In this document: positions 15,967 through 26,195 of the stretch, piece by piece
Layout of the letters: every line of letters starts with the position of its first letter
Position numbering within the stretch: the stretch's first letter is position 1
Assembly: GCF_030252345.1 (NCBI RefSeq)
Contig: NZ_CP126980.1
Coordinates: 3,053,501-3,117,500 of the forward strand
From: Actinoplanes oblitus
Lineage (GTDB): Bacteria > Actinomycetota > Actinomycetes > Mycobacteriales > Micromonosporaceae
Reading direction: 5' to 3'
Length of the DNA: 64,000 bases
Program-made: the position numbers and the translations under genes
The notes under the pieces: model-generated
The model's input: only the letters and a program-made list of their open reading frames with translations
What the model was told of the DNA's origin: nothing
Databases searched by the model: none

Positions 15967-16571
15967 GAGCAACTCACCGAGGAATGGGCCAGCCAGGCGG
16001 CGGCCAGCACCGCGTGCCCGAGCGCCGTCGGATGCACCCCGTCGCTCGCCAGCGCGGCCGCCCCGTGCTCCTCGGCGGCCGCGGAAAACACGTGCTGAGC
16101 AGGCACGAAGGCGGCGCCGAACTCGGCCGCCAACTCGCGGATCACCAGACGTTTGGCGCCCAGGTCGTCCGCCTCCCACCGGTGCTGCTCGGCGGTCACC
16201 GGCAGAACGAACGGCTCGATCAGCACCAGCCGCACCGACGGCGCCAGCGTTCCCAGCATCCGGCGCAGGTTCGCCTCGAACTCGGCGGTGCCGGTGACCC
16301 GCCCGGCCCCGTCGTACCGCCGCCACACGTCGTTGATGCCGATCAGGACGGACACCACCGCCGGTTCGTGCGCCAGCACGTCGCCGGCCCAGCGGGCGGC
16401 CAGGTCGGACGACAGGTCACCACCGACCCCGGTGTTGATCACACGGGTCCTGGCCAGCGCCGGAGCCTCGGCGAGCAGCCGCACGTAGCCGTTGCCGAGG
16501 CCGGCCGGATCGTCGCGCCGTCCACAGTCGGTGATGCTGTCGCCGGTGCACAGAACGGGGTGATCGCCCAT
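15963..16571 (-). CDS. SGNH/GDSL-type esterase
   Basis: 202 aa. The four SGNH blocks are present: LCTGDSITD with the nucleophile Ser12, GVGGDLSSDL with the oxyanion Gly, GINDVWRRYDG with Asn, and SDGVHPTALGH with the catalytic Asp and His near residues 184 to 187. No signal peptide is seen, so it should act in the cytoplasm, perhaps as a carbohydrate deacetylase or esterase. ATG 16571 has GGAGG 8 nt upstream; the frame extends 36 codons further without support. It is divergent from the ABC importer and may serve the same substrate. Confidence 0.88.
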   Translation of the reverse strand: MGDHPVLCTGDSITDCGRRDDPAGLGNGYVRLLAEAPALARTRVINTGVGGDLSSDLAARWAGDVLAHEPAVVSVLIGINDVWRRYDGAGRVTGTAEFEANLRRMLGTLAPSVRLVLIEPFVLPVTAEQHRWEADDLGAKRLVIRELAAEFGAAFVPAQHVFSAAAEEHGAAALASDGVHPTALGHAVLAAAWLAHSSVSCS

Positions 16572-16637
16572 CGGGAACCTCCAGGTTCGCGGCCGTGCCG
16601 GGAAATGACGCACCGGGCGACGACCCGACATCTCCTC

Positions 16638-16667
16638 TTGACATTGCAAACTTAAGCCACTTAATAA
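16638..16667 (+). promoter_or_regulatory. Near-consensus promoter of the ABC importer with CTTAAG operator candidate
   Basis: TTGACA (16638-16643) is followed by TTAATA at 17 bp or TAATAA at 18 bp, an unusually strong -35/-10 pair for this genome. The spacer contains the palindrome CTTAAG (16651-16656), and the -10 region reads CTTAATAATG. A similar string, CTTAAGAATG, occupies the -10 of the beta-mannosidase promoter at 32897. The leader to ATG 16776 is about 100 nt. Confidence 0.75.
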
Positions 16668-16775
16668 TGGCCCCGTCAAAGGTGAACCTCGCGCGTGGGC
16701 TGGGCAGGCGCGGGCGACCCAGGGCCGTTACCTCGTCGCCGGAGACGGTGGCGATCACAATCGAGGTATCCGCAT

Positions 16776-18458
16776 ATGTTCAAGTTGAAGGCCGCGGTGG
16801 CTGCGGCTGCCGCATTGACGCTGGCCGTGGCCGGTTGTTCGGGCGACAAGAGCGACGGCGGCACCACCAAGGGCAACGCCGGGAACAGTTCGATCACCAT
16901 CTTCAACGGGTCGACCGGCACCATCGTGGAGAACTGGAACCCGTTCAGCCCGACCCTGCTGCAGCCCACCCAGGGCCTGATCTACGAGACGCTGTACTGG
17001 TTCAACTTCGCCAAGGAGTCCGAGCCGACCCCGATGCTGGGCACCGCCTACTCGTGGGACAAGACCGGCAAGGTGCTGACCATCACCACCCGGGACGGGG
17101 TGACGTGGTCGGACGGGCAGCCGTTCACCGCCAAGGACGTGGCGTTCACCTTCGACCTGGTCAAGCGCACCCCGGCGATCAACGCGAGCGGCCTGAAGCT
17201 GGTCTCGTCGGTGGCCAAGGACGACAAGACGGCGGTGCTGACCTTCGAGGTCCCGTCGTTCACCGCCGAGGCGGCCGTCATCGCCAACACCCCGATCGTC
17301 GCCGAGCACGTCTGGAGCAAGATCGACGACCCGGCGAAGACGATCAACCCGACCCCGGTCGGCACCGGGCCGTACAAGCTGAAGACGTTCTCCGCGCAGA
17401 GCTACGTGATGGAGAAGAACCCGAACTACTGGCAGTCCGGCAAGCCGCAGATCCAGAACGTCCGCTACGTCGCGCTGGCCACCGCCGACGCCGCGACCGC
17501 CGCGCTGACCGCCGGCCAGGTGGACTGGATGAGCGCCTTCCTGCCCGGCCTGGAGCAGCTGCTCAAGAACCAGAAGAACCTGACCTACGTGAACACCCCG
17601 GCGATGACCACGTCGGTCTTCACCTGCGCCGGCGCCGAGCTGGGCTGCAAGGGCCCGCAGACCGACCCGGCCGTGCGTCAGGCGATCTACTACGCGCTCA
17701 ACCGCGACCAGCTGAACAAGCTGGCCGGTGGTGGCTTCGCGGAGACCGCGTCGCCGACCCTGCTGCTGCCCGAGCGGGACAAGAAGTGGATCGCCGACCC
17801 GGCGAACGCCACCACCCCGGGCGCCCCGGACGTCGCCAAGGCGAACCAGATCCTGGACGCGGCCGGCTGGGTCAAGGGCGGTGACGGCATCCGGGCCAAG
17901 GGCGGCGAGAAGCTGTCGATGACCATCCAGACGGTGACCGGCTGGAGCGACTACATCTCGCTGAACGACGCGATGAAGCAGGAGCTCAAGGAGGTCGGCA
18001 TCGAGATCAAGCCGACCCAGCTGTCCTGGAACGAGTGGAACAACAACCAGGTGCAGGGCAAGTTCCAGCTGTCGCTGGACTCGATCGGCCTGGGCGCGTC
18101 GACGAACCCGTACTTCACCTACCTGAAGTACACCACCGTGACCACGGCGAAGGTCGGCGAGTCGGCGCAGAACAGCGGCAACTACTCGCGGTACAAGAAC
18201 CCGAAGGTGGACGCCGCGATCGCCGCGGCGACCAACACCAACGACGAGGCCGCGCAGAAGGCGCAGTACGCGATCGTCCAGCAGGAGATCGTCAAGGACC
18301 TGCCGTACATCCCGATCTACGTGAACTCGATGCTCACCGAGTTCAGCACCGCGAACGCGGTCGGCTGGCCGAGCAACGAGAACAAGTACGCCCTGCCCGC
18401 CTCCTGGAAGAGCTGGGACAACGGCGTCGTGCTGAGCAACCTGCAGCCCGCGAAGTAA
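16776..18458 (+). CDS. ABC importer substrate-binding lipoprotein, family 5 (OppA/DppA type)
   Basis: 560 aa. The signal peptide ends in a lipobox (LTLAVAGCSG), so the protein should be anchored to the outer face of the membrane. Family 5 signatures are TITTRDGVTWSDGQPFTAKD (20 residues), VGTGPYKLKTF and VRQAIYYALNRDQL. Members bind peptides, nickel or oligosaccharides. Here the esterase next door and the promoter motif shared with sugar hydrolase genes hint at oligosaccharides, but this is inference. ATG 16776 has GAGGT 7 to 8 nt upstream. It is the first gene of a five-gene operon. Confidence 0.93.
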   Translation: MFKLKAAVAAAAALTLAVAGCSGDKSDGGTTKGNAGNSSITIFNGSTGTIVENWNPFSPTLLQPTQGLIYETLYWFNFAKESEPTPMLGTAYSWDKTGKVLTITTRDGVTWSDGQPFTAKDVAFTFDLVKRTPAINASGLKLVSSVAKDDKTAVLTFEVPSFTAEAAVIANTPIVAEHVWSKIDDPAKTINPTPVGTGPYKLKTFSAQSYVMEKNPNYWQSGKPQIQNVRYVALATADAATAALTAGQVDWMSAFLPGLEQLLKNQKNLTYVNTPAMTTSVFTCAGAELGCKGPQTDPAVRQAIYYALNRDQLNKLAGGGFAETASPTLLLPERDKKWIADPANATTPGAPDVAKANQILDAAGWVKGGDGIRAKGGEKLSMTIQTVTGWSDYISLNDAMKQELKEVGIEIKPTQLSWNEWNNNQVQGKFQLSLDSIGLGASTNPYFTYLKYTTVTTAKVGESAQNSGNYSRYKNPKVDAAIAAATNTNDEAAQKAQYAIVQQEIVKDLPYIPIYVNSMLTEFSTANAVGWPSNENKYALPASWKSWDNGVVLSNLQPAK

Positions 18459-18470
18459 GGACTGCCGACC

Positions 18471-19460
18471 GTGCGCTACCTGCTCCGTAAGTTGGGGTTC
18501 TACCTGGTCGCCCTCTGGGCGGCGCTGACGGTGAACTTCTTCGTCCCGCGCCTGATGCCCGGCGACCCGGTGGACATCCTGCTCTCGAAGCTGGGTCAGC
18601 GCGGGCCGGTCACCCCGGAGATGCGGGCCTCGACCGAGGCCCTGCTGGGCACCAGCAGCGGCAAGCCGCTCTGGAGCCAGTACCTGGAGTATCTCGGGAA
18701 CCTGGCACACGGGGATCTGGGCGTCTCGGTGACGTTCTTCCCCGCGTCGGTCGGCTCGATCATCGAGCAGACCCTGCCCTGGACGATCGGCCTCATCGGT
18801 CTGGCCACGGTGATCTCGTTTCTGGTCGGCGTCGGTCTGGGCACCGCCGCCGGCTGGAAACGCGGCTCCTGGCTGGACAACCTCATCCCGGTCACCACGA
18901 TGTTCCAGTCCGTGCCGTACTTCTGGCTGGCGTTGATCCTGCTCTTCCTGTTCGGCAGCACCTGGCCGTTGTTCCCGCTCAACGGCGGGTACGACGTCTA
19001 CTCCGTGGAGCCCGGCTGGAGCCTGGACTTCATCGGCTCGGTGATCTATTACGGCGCGCTGCCGGCCCTCACCATCATCCTGTCCAGTGTCGGCGGCTGG
19101 ATGCTCGGCATGCGCAACATGATGGTCTCCACGCTCTCCGAGGACTACATGGTCACCGCCGAGGCGAAGGGCCTGCGGCCGGGCCGGATCATGCGCCGTT
19201 ACGCGGCCCGCAACGCGATCCTGCCGTCGGTCTCCGGCTTCGCCATCTCGCTCGGCTTCGTGGTGGCCGGTTCGATCGTCACCGAGGCGGTCTTCTCCTA
19301 CCCCGGCATCGGCTCCGCGCTGCTGCAGGCGGTCGGCGGCAACGACTACGCCCTCATGCAGGGCATCTTCCTGGTCATCACGCTGTCCGTGCTCGGCGCG
19401 AACCTGCTGGTCGACCTCCTGTACTCGGTCATCGACCCGCGCACCCGCGCCCGGGCCTAG
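18471..19460 (+). CDS. ABC importer permease, DppB type
   Basis: 329 aa with six predicted membrane helices, starting RYLLRKLGFYLVALWAALTV. The binding-protein-dependent transport signature (EAA loop) reads EAKGLRPGRIMRRYAARNAI followed by LPSV. It forms the membrane channel with the next permease. It starts with GTG 12 bp after the binding-protein stop, with AAGGA upstream. Confidence 0.93.
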   Translation: MRYLLRKLGFYLVALWAALTVNFFVPRLMPGDPVDILLSKLGQRGPVTPEMRASTEALLGTSSGKPLWSQYLEYLGNLAHGDLGVSVTFFPASVGSIIEQTLPWTIGLIGLATVISFLVGVGLGTAAGWKRGSWLDNLIPVTTMFQSVPYFWLALILLFLFGSTWPLFPLNGGYDVYSVEPGWSLDFIGSVIYYGALPALTIILSSVGGWMLGMRNMMVSTLSEDYMVTAEAKGLRPGRIMRRYAARNAILPSVSGFAISLGFVVAGSIVTEAVFSYPGIGSALLQAVGGNDYALMQGIFLVITLSVLGANLLVDLLYSVIDPRTRARA

Positions 19461-19472
19461 GAGGGGCCAGCC

Positions 19473-20425
19473 ATGACCATGACCACCGAGCTGGCCGACG
19501 CCAGCGTGGATGCGACGTCAAGAGCGACTGGCGTACGCAAGATCCGCCTCACCAACCACAAGCTGCTGGCCGGACTGATCATCGGCGGCGCCATCCTGCT
19601 CTTCGGCCTGCTGGGCCCGCTGTTCTGCCAGGACCCGTCGCTGGTGCACGACGAGGGACTGACCCCGCCGAGCGCGGCACACTGGCTCGGCACCACGCAG
19701 ACCGGCCAGGACGTCCTGGCCCAGCTCGCCTACGGCACCCGCGGCTCGCTCGCCGTCGGCGCCGTCGTCGGCATCCTCACCCTGCTGCTCTCCACGTTCT
19801 TCGGCGTCGTCGGCACCTACGCCGGCGGCTGGGTCGACGAGGCGTTCTCGCTGTTCACCAACGTCGCGCTGGTGATCCCCGGCCTGCCACTGGTGATCGT
19901 GATCTCCAGTTACGTCCCGGACAAGAGCATCTGGCTGGTCTCCATCGTGCTGGCGATCACCAGCTGGGCCGGCTCCGCCCGGGTGCTGCGCGGCTACACG
20001 CTGAGCCTGCGCAACCGCGACTACGTGCTCGCCTCCCAGGTGGCCGGCGAGAAACGCTGGCGGATCCTGGCCGTGGAGATCCTGCCCAACCTGATCCCGC
20101 TGCTCGCCTCGCAGGTGGTGTTCGCTGTCATCTTCGCCATCCTGGGCGAGGCCGGCCTCTCCTACCTCGGCCTCGGCGCGAGCGGCTCGTTCACCTGGGG
20201 CACCATGCTCTACTACGCGCAGAACGGCCTGGCCCTGCGGCTGGGCGCCTGGTGGTGGTTCGTGCCGCCGGGCCTGATGCTGGCCCTGTTCGGCGCCGCG
20301 CTCTCGCTGATCAACTTCTCGATCGACGAGATCATCAACCCGAAGTTGCGCAACCAGACCCGGGCCGCCCGCAAGGGCTGGCGGATGTCGCGCGAGCAGC
20401 TGCACAAGGCGAAGGAGGCCACGCT

Positions 20426-20429
<4 letters not shown>
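19473..20429 (+). CDS. ABC importer permease, DppC type
   Basis: 318 aa, with an N-terminal helix (LLAGLIIGGAILLFGLLGPL) and five further membrane segments. The EAA loop is ASQVAGEKRWRILAVEILPN, and the start of the transport domain (LGTTQTGQDVLAQLAYGTRG) is typical of DppC/OppC. ATG 19473 is preceded by AGGAGG. The stop overlaps the start of the ATPase gene (GTGA). Confidence 0.93.
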
Positions 20430-21306
<877 letters not shown>

Positions 21307-21310
<4 letters not shown>

Positions 21311-22119
21311 CCAAGCTGGAAGTGCGCGGGCTGGGCAAGGAGTACCGGCTGCGGCACGGGTGGCGGGCCGGCACGCTGCGTGCCGTCGACGACGTGAGCT
21401 TCGCCCTCGACCACGGGAAGACGATCGCGCTGGTCGGCCAGAGCGGCAGCGGCAAGTCGACGGTCGCCAAGCTGCTGCTCCAGCTGGAACGGCCGACGAC
21501 GGGCGAGATCCTGCTCGACGGGCAACCGGTGGCGCGGCGTGGGTCCGGGCTGGCCGCCTACCGGCGTACCGTGCAGATGGTCTTTCAGGATCCGTTCGCC
21601 AGCCTGAATCCCTATCACACGATCGGGCATCATCTGGCCCGGCCGATCCGGCTGCATCATCCGGGGATGAGCGACGCGGACGTCCGGACGCGGGTGCTCG
21701 AACTGCTCGAACGGGTGCGCCTGACGCCGGCCGGCACGGTGGCGAAACGACGCCCGCACGAGCTCTCCGGCGGCCAGCGGCAACGCGTCGCGATCGCCCG
21801 CGCCCTCGCACCGGAACCGGGGGTGCTGATCGCCGACGAGCCGGTGTCGATGCTCGACGTCTCCATCCGGCTCGGCGTGCTCAACCTGCTCGCCACCCTG
21901 CAACGCGAGGAGGACCTGGGCGTTCTCTACATCACCCACGACCTGGCCACCGCCCGGCACTTCTCCGACGAGATCCTGGTGATGTACCAGGGCCGGATCG
22001 TCGAGCGGGGACCGGCCGACGACGTGATCCTGAACCCGCGGCACGAGTACACCAGGACGCTCGCCGACGCGGCACCCAACCCGGAACGGCGGATCGGGCA
22101 GCTCCGGCAGGCCGGCTGA
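21307..22119 (+). CDS. ABC importer ATPase, DppF type
   Basis: 270 aa. Walker A GQSGSGKST, VFQDPFASLNPY, LSGGQRQRVAIARAL, Walker B VLIADEPVSMLD and YITHDLATARHF are intact. GTG 21307 overlaps the stop of the first ATPase, and the protein closes the operon. Its C-terminus lacks the long oligopeptide-type tail, which is usual for DppF. Confidence 0.94.
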
Positions 22120-22193
22120 CGCTCCGTCACACCGGGTACTTGTGCCGCGACGCTACCGTGGTAAGCAACGTTCCGGCAGGTGGGAGACTTGCG

Positions 22194-22430
22194 GTGGGCT
22201 TCTTCAAGCGGATGGTGCTGTCCGTGGTGGCGTCGAAACTGGAGCGCCGGGCACAGCACAGCAACAACCCGATGGTGCACAGCATGCTGCGTGAGGTGAA
22301 CCACAAGCTCGGCCGGCACGGGGGTCACCCGCACGCCGGCTATCCGCACTACGGTCCGCAGTACCACCCCGGACCGGCCTATCACGGGCACTACCGGCAC
22401 CACGGACATTACCGTCGCCGGTTCTGGTGA
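22194..22430 (+). CDS. Small His/Tyr/Gly-rich protein
   Basis: 78 aa. The N-terminal half is basic and helical (GFFKRMVLSVVASKLERRAQ), and the last 40 residues are rich in histidine, tyrosine and glycine (for example HYGPQYHPGPAYHGHYRHHG), ending RRRFW. Thirteen or more histidines suggest metal binding or a surface coat, but no family is recognised. GTG 22194 has GGGAG 9 nt upstream. The hydrolase frame begins where this one ends. Confidence 0.65.
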   Translation: MGFFKRMVLSVVASKLERRAQHSNNPMVHSMLREVNHKLGRHGGHPHAGYPHYGPQYHPGPAYHGHYRHHGHYRRRFW

Positions 22431-22450
22431 CCGGTGACTACGGTGGGCGC

Positions 22451-23716
22451 GTGATCGCTCATCCGGGACTCCGTTTCATCGACCACACCGTCACCGTGCC
22501 TCTCGATCACCGGCGGCCGGACGGCGCGACCATCGAGGTGTTCGCCAGGGAGGTGGTCGCCGCCGACCGGGCCGGCGACGACCTGCCCTGGCTGCTCTAC
22601 CTGCAGGGCGGGCCGGGCGGCAAGGGCCCCCGGCCGCTGCGCGCGGAGGGCTGGATCGGGCACGCGGTGCGCACGCATCGGGTGCTGCTGCTCGACCAGC
22701 GGGGCACCGGCCGGAGCACGCCGGTGACCGCTCGTACCGTCGCCGGCCGGTCCGACCGGGAGCTGGCTGCCTACCTGCGCCACTTCCGGGTCGACAGCAT
22801 CGTCGCCGACGCGGAGATCCTGCGGGCGAAACTGACCGGCGGCGCCCCGTGGGACACCCTCGGCCAGAGCTACGGCGGGTTCATCACCCTGAACTACCTG
22901 GCGAGTGCCCCGCACGCGCTGCGGACCTGCTACCTGACCGGCGGCCTGCCGGGCCTGGACGTGCACGCCGACGACGTCTACGCGATCACCTATCCGCTGG
23001 TCGCGGCCCGCAACGCGGAGTTCTACCGGGCCTTCCCCGAGGACGCGGCACAGGTCCGGCGGATCGCCGACCACCTGACCGAGCGGGAGGTGCTGCTGCC
23101 CGACGGCGACCGGCTGACCGCCCAGCGGCTGCGGCTGCTCGGCAACCTGTTCGGCGGCAGCACCGGGTACGCCCAGCTGCACTGGATCCTCGACGAGGCG
23201 TGGCACGGGACCGAGCTCTCCGACACGTTCCGGCACGAGGTGCTGCGCGCGACCGCCTTCGTCGACGTGCCGATCTTCGCGCTGCAGGAGTTCACCTTCG
23301 GCCAGGGCTCGAGGCCGACCGCCTGGGCCGCCGACCGGGCGCTCGAGCGGCACCCGGAGTTCGCCGCGGACGCCGATCCGCTGCTGTTCACCGGCGAGAT
23401 GATGTACCCCTGGATGTTCCGGGAGATCGCGGCGCTGCGCCCGTTCGCCGGGGCCGCCGACATCCTGGCCGCCGCCGACGACTGGCCGTGGCTCTACGAC
23501 ACGGCCCGGCTGGCGGCGAACGAGGTGCCGGTCTTCGCCGCTGTCTACGCCGACGACATGTATGTGCCGGCCGAGCTGTCGCTGCGCACCGCCGGCATGA
23601 TCGGCAACCTGAGTACCTGGGTCACCGACGAGTACCAGCACGACGCGCTGCGGGTGGCCGGCGACGTAGTGCTCGGCCGGTTGATGGCGATGGCAGCCTC
23701 GGGTGCGCCGCGATGA
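22451..23716 (+). CDS. Alpha/beta hydrolase, proline iminopeptidase-like (S33)
   Basis: 421 aa. Family features are LLYLQGGPGGKGPRPL (oxyanion region), LLLDQRGTGRSTPV and the nucleophile elbow LGQSYGGFITLNYLAS. The long cap region resembles actinobacterial prolyl aminopeptidases, which remove N-terminal proline from peptides in the cytoplasm. The catalytic Asp should be in VFAAVYADDMYVPAEL and the His in TDEYQHDALRV. I prefer GTG 22451 because family members begin close to this point; GTG 22427 (GTGA overlap with the previous gene) is the alternative. Confidence 0.88.
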   Translation: MIAHPGLRFIDHTVTVPLDHRRPDGATIEVFAREVVAADRAGDDLPWLLYLQGGPGGKGPRPLRAEGWIGHAVRTHRVLLLDQRGTGRSTPVTARTVAGRSDRELAAYLRHFRVDSIVADAEILRAKLTGGAPWDTLGQSYGGFITLNYLASAPHALRTCYLTGGLPGLDVHADDVYAITYPLVAARNAEFYRAFPEDAAQVRRIADHLTEREVLLPDGDRLTAQRLRLLGNLFGGSTGYAQLHWILDEAWHGTELSDTFRHEVLRATAFVDVPIFALQEFTFGQGSRPTAWAADRALERHPEFAADADPLLFTGEMMYPWMFREIAALRPFAGAADILAAADDWPWLYDTARLAANEVPVFAAVYADDMYVPAELSLRTAGMIGNLSTWVTDEYQHDALRVAGDVVLGRLMAMAASGAPR

Positions 23717-24132
23717 CGCCGATGCGCGACCCGATCCCGCCGCCCGCCGCCCCGATGGCGTCCGTCGGCTCCATAACGCGCGCTGGCTTCATGCCGCCCG
23801 CCGGGTTCATGCCGCCTGCTGGCTCCATGCCGCCCCAGGGCGGCCCGATCGCGCCGCCTGCCGGTCCGCGAGCGGCGCCGGTCGCTCGCCCGGCCGGGTC
23901 GCGACGGCAGCCGGGTCTGTGGGCGCTGCTCACCGTCGTCGCCGTGGCCGCGGCGGCCGGGGGCGCCTTCGCCGCGCTGGACAGCCGGCCGGCCCACCCG
24001 GGCCCGCAGCCACGGCACGGCCCGGCCGAGTTCATGGTCCCGCGAAACGGGCCGTCGGCCGGCTATCCGATGCCCACGGCCCGCACCCGCCATCTGACCG
24101 CCGTGCCGGTCGCCGACCGTTCCCGCGGCTAG
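23713..24132 (+). CDS. Proline-rich single-pass membrane protein
   Basis: 139 aa. The N-terminal 70 residues are Pro/Ala/Met rich, with three copies of a MPPAG-like unit (AGFMPPAGFMPPAGSMPP). One hydrophobic helix follows (LWALLTVVAVAAAAGGAFAA), then a 45-residue external tail. No family is recognised. ATG 23713 overlaps the hydrolase stop (ATGA), which argues that the frame is translated. A 23-bp perfect hairpin follows almost at once. Confidence 0.65.
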   Translation: MTPMRDPIPPPAAPMASVGSITRAGFMPPAGFMPPAGSMPPQGGPIAPPAGPRAAPVARPAGSRRQPGLWALLTVVAVAAAAGGAFAALDSRPAHPGPQPRHGPAEFMVPRNGPSAGYPMPTARTRHLTAVPVADRSRG

Positions 24133-24186
24133 TCCGTGTTTCGGAGTCCGGACGCAGCCCCGGCCGGACTCCGAAACACGGACTAG
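24129..24186. terminator. Very stable hairpin with 23-bp perfect stem
   Basis: The arms 24129-24151 and 24164-24186 are perfect reverse complements (CTAGTCCGTGTTTCGG and its partner ending CACGGACTAG), with a 12-nt loop. The left arm includes the stop codon TAG of the preceding gene. It lies between convergent genes and can work in both directions. Confidence 0.75.
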
Positions 24187-24205
24187 CGGTCCGCCGCGGT
24201 CCGCT

Positions 24206-24285
24206 GTCCGCCACTTTCCGGTACGCCGGTGCGGCGCCCGCCGGCGAGCGGGGGAGCGCGGTGGGCGTACCGGAAAATGGCGGAC
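24206..24285. repeat. Inverted repeat with TTTCCGGTACGCC arms
   Basis: Arms 24206-24227 and 24264-24285 are 22 bp long with one mismatch (GTCCGCCACTTTCCGGTA against TACCGGAAAATGGCGGAC) around a 36-nt loop. Together with 24129-24186 it fills the gap between two convergent genes. The same core occurs at 11819, 37521 and 56855. Confidence 0.7.
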
Positions 24286-24307
24286 GCGAGCCCGGCGGAC
24301 CGTGCGG

Positions 24308-24907
24308 TCAGCAGGTGATCTTGGGGTTGAGGGTGGTCAGTTCGCCCTCGGGGTTCGGCAGGTAGAGCCAGACGTGCATGTCGTAGTGGACCGGCATGGG
24401 GTGGCCCTCCATCGGACCGTCGAACGGGTGGCCGAACAGGTCCGGCCGGTCGCCATCGGTGCGCAGGTCGCCGTCGGCGTCGGCATGGAAGTACTCCAGA
24501 CCGGTGAGCTGGAGTTTGCCGTGCTTGCCGGGGAGGTAGAGCAGGATCGGCGGCTTGGCCGGGTCGACGTGGGCGGCGGCGACGCGGGCCGGGTTGGCAT
24601 AGTGCAGGCCCATGCCCGGCACGCAGTCCTCGGTGGGCACGTAACCGGCCTTGACCGCCTGGCGGACGTCGCGGAACCGGTGGGTCGCGTCGAGCAGCAT
24701 CTTGCGCTGGGCGTCGGTGAGGTGCTGCGGGCGCGGCCGGTGATGGGCCGGGGTTCCGGTGGGCGGTTCGTGCCGCTGGCCCGCCGCGGGGGTGCCGGTG
24801 GGCGGTTCGTGTCGCTGGCCCGCCGTCGCCGGGGTGGCGCCGGCGGCGAGCAGACCCACGAGTGAGGTCGCGGCCGCGACTCCCCGGACTACCTGCGAAA
24901 TCGTCAT
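24308..24907 (-). CDS. Secreted protein of unknown function
   Basis: 199 aa with a signal peptide (VVRGVAAATSLVGLLAAGAT, then PATAG). Two copies of a GQRHEPPTGTPA repeat follow. The remaining domain has a conserved look (DCVPGMGLHYANP, LEYFHADADGDLRTDGDRP, HYDMHVWLYLPNPEGELTTL) with several His, Asp and two Cys (one the C-terminal residue). Similar secreted proteins are widespread in actinomycetes without known function. I do not assign an activity. Confidence 0.75.
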   Translation of the reverse strand: MTISQVVRGVAAATSLVGLLAAGATPATAGQRHEPPTGTPAAGQRHEPPTGTPAHHRPRPQHLTDAQRKMLLDATHRFRDVRQAVKAGYVPTEDCVPGMGLHYANPARVAAAHVDPAKPPILLYLPGKHGKLQLTGLEYFHADADGDLRTDGDRPDLFGHPFDGPMEGHPMPVHYDMHVWLYLPNPEGELTTLNPKITC

Positions 24908-25070
24908 GTCCCCAGGGTCCCGCCATGATCACCTCGGGGGCGGCCGGCCGGCCGGCGCTCACCGGGTCGGGTGACCGACACCCGGCCCGGCAAGTCAGCC
25001 GCGGCGGCGGCGCGCCGGATGCCGGGGCCTGGAGCCGGCGCGGTGCCGTCCGCCATCGGACAGCGACGAC

Positions 25071-25084
25071 AGTGAATGTTCACT
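25071..25084. promoter_or_regulatory. Palindrome upstream of the sulfotransferase
   Basis: AGTGAATGTTCACT has 6-bp inverted arms around TG and sits 36 bp before GTG 25120, in an AT-richer patch followed by TTTT. It looks like an operator for an unknown dimeric regulator. Confidence 0.45.
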
Positions 25085-25119
25085 TTTCCGGCCGACAAGG
25101 TGCGAGTAGGAAGGAGGGC

Positions 25120-25728
25120 GTGGATGTCATCGGTGTTGGACTCGGCCGGACCGGAACCCTCAGCCTCAAGGCCGCCCTGGAACGGCTCGGCTACGGGCCC
25201 TGCGCGCACATGCTCCCGCTGATGGCGGATCCGGACCGCTGCCGGCTGTTCAGCGCGGCGGCGGCCGGCGATCCGGGCAGCCTGGACAAGGCGCTGGACG
25301 GCTTCCGGTCCACGGTGGACTGGCCGGGCGTCTACTTCTGGCGGCGCCTGGTCGAGCAGTACCCGGAGGCCAAGGTGCTGCTGTCCGTCCGCGACCCGCA
25401 GGCCTGGTACGCCAGCGCGGAGCGCACCATCTGGGCGGCCGCGAACCGGCCCACCCCGCCGGGGATGGAGGCGTTCCGGGAGATGGCCGACGCCACCAAC
25501 TTCGCCGGGATGTTCGACGGGCGGTTCGGAGACCGGGACTTCGCGATCGAGGTGTACCGGCGGCACAACGACGAGGTGCGACGGGTGGTGCCGGCCGAGC
25601 GGCTCCTGGAGTTCCGGGTGGAGCAGGGCTGGGGACCGCTCTGCGAGTTCCTCGGCCGGCCGGTGCCGGACGAGGAGTTCCCGCGGCTCAACGACACCGC
25701 CACGTTCCACGCCCGGCTGCACTGGTGA
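25120..25728 (+). CDS. Sulfotransferase family protein
   Basis: 202 aa. The PAPS-binding P-loop is VIGVGLGRTGTLSLKAALER, and the 3'-phosphate-binding serine is in VLLSVRDPQAWYASAERT. The arrangement matches the short sulfotransferase group (Sulfotransfer_4 type) that is common in actinomycetes. It would transfer sulfate to a small molecule; the acceptor is unknown. GTG 25120 is the only start near the P-loop, with AGGAAGGAGG immediately before it; the spacing is tight but usable. Confidence 0.85.
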   Translation: MDVIGVGLGRTGTLSLKAALERLGYGPCAHMLPLMADPDRCRLFSAAAAGDPGSLDKALDGFRSTVDWPGVYFWRRLVEQYPEAKVLLSVRDPQAWYASAERTIWAAANRPTPPGMEAFREMADATNFAGMFDGRFGDRDFAIEVYRRHNDEVRRVVPAERLLEFRVEQGWGPLCEFLGRPVPDEEFPRLNDTATFHARLHW

Positions 25729-25734
25729 GGGCGC

Positions 25735-26184
25735 TCAGCGCAGCGGGATCCCGGTGCGGTCGCCGGCCGGCCGGGGGCCGTGGATCCGGCGGTCGGCCTC
25801 GCTGATCGGGACGTCGTCGATGCTGGCCTCGCGGCGGCGCATCAGGCCGCGCTCGTCGAACTCCCACAGCTCGTTGCCGTAGCTGCGCCACCACTGGCCG
25901 GTGGCGTCGCGGCACTCGTACTGGAAGCGGACGGCGATGCGGTCGGCGGTGAACGCCCACAGTGACTTGCGCAGCGCGTAGTCCCGCTCGCGCTCCCACT
26001 TTGCGGTCAGGAACTCGACGATCGCGGCCCGGCCGGTGACGAAGGCGTCGCGGTTCCGCCAGACCGAGTCCTCGGTGTAGGCCAGGGCGACGCGCTGCGG
26101 ATCACGGGTGTTCCAGGCGTCCTCGGCGGCCTGGACCTTCGCGGCGGCCGACTCGGCGGTGAACGGGGGCAGAAGTGCTGACAT
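25735..26184 (-). CDS. DUF1348 / NTF2-like (SnoaL-fold) protein
   Basis: 149 aa. It is recognised by [40 protein letters not shown] and [20 protein letters not shown], which define DUF1348 within the NTF2-like cone fold. Function is unproven; related cone-fold proteins bind or isomerise small molecules. ATG 26184 has GGAGG 5 nt upstream. It is divergent from a TetR gene across 45 bp that holds two palindromes, so it is the likely target of that regulator. Confidence 0.85.
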   Translation of the reverse strand: MSALLPPFTAESAAAKVQAAEDAWNTRDPQRVALAYTEDSVWRNRDAFVTGRAAIVEFLTAKWERERDYALRKSLWAFTADRIAVRFQYECRDATGQWWRSYGNELWEFDERGLMRRREASIDDVPISEADRRIHGPRPAGDRTGIPLR

Positions 26185-26195
26185 GACGACCTCCG

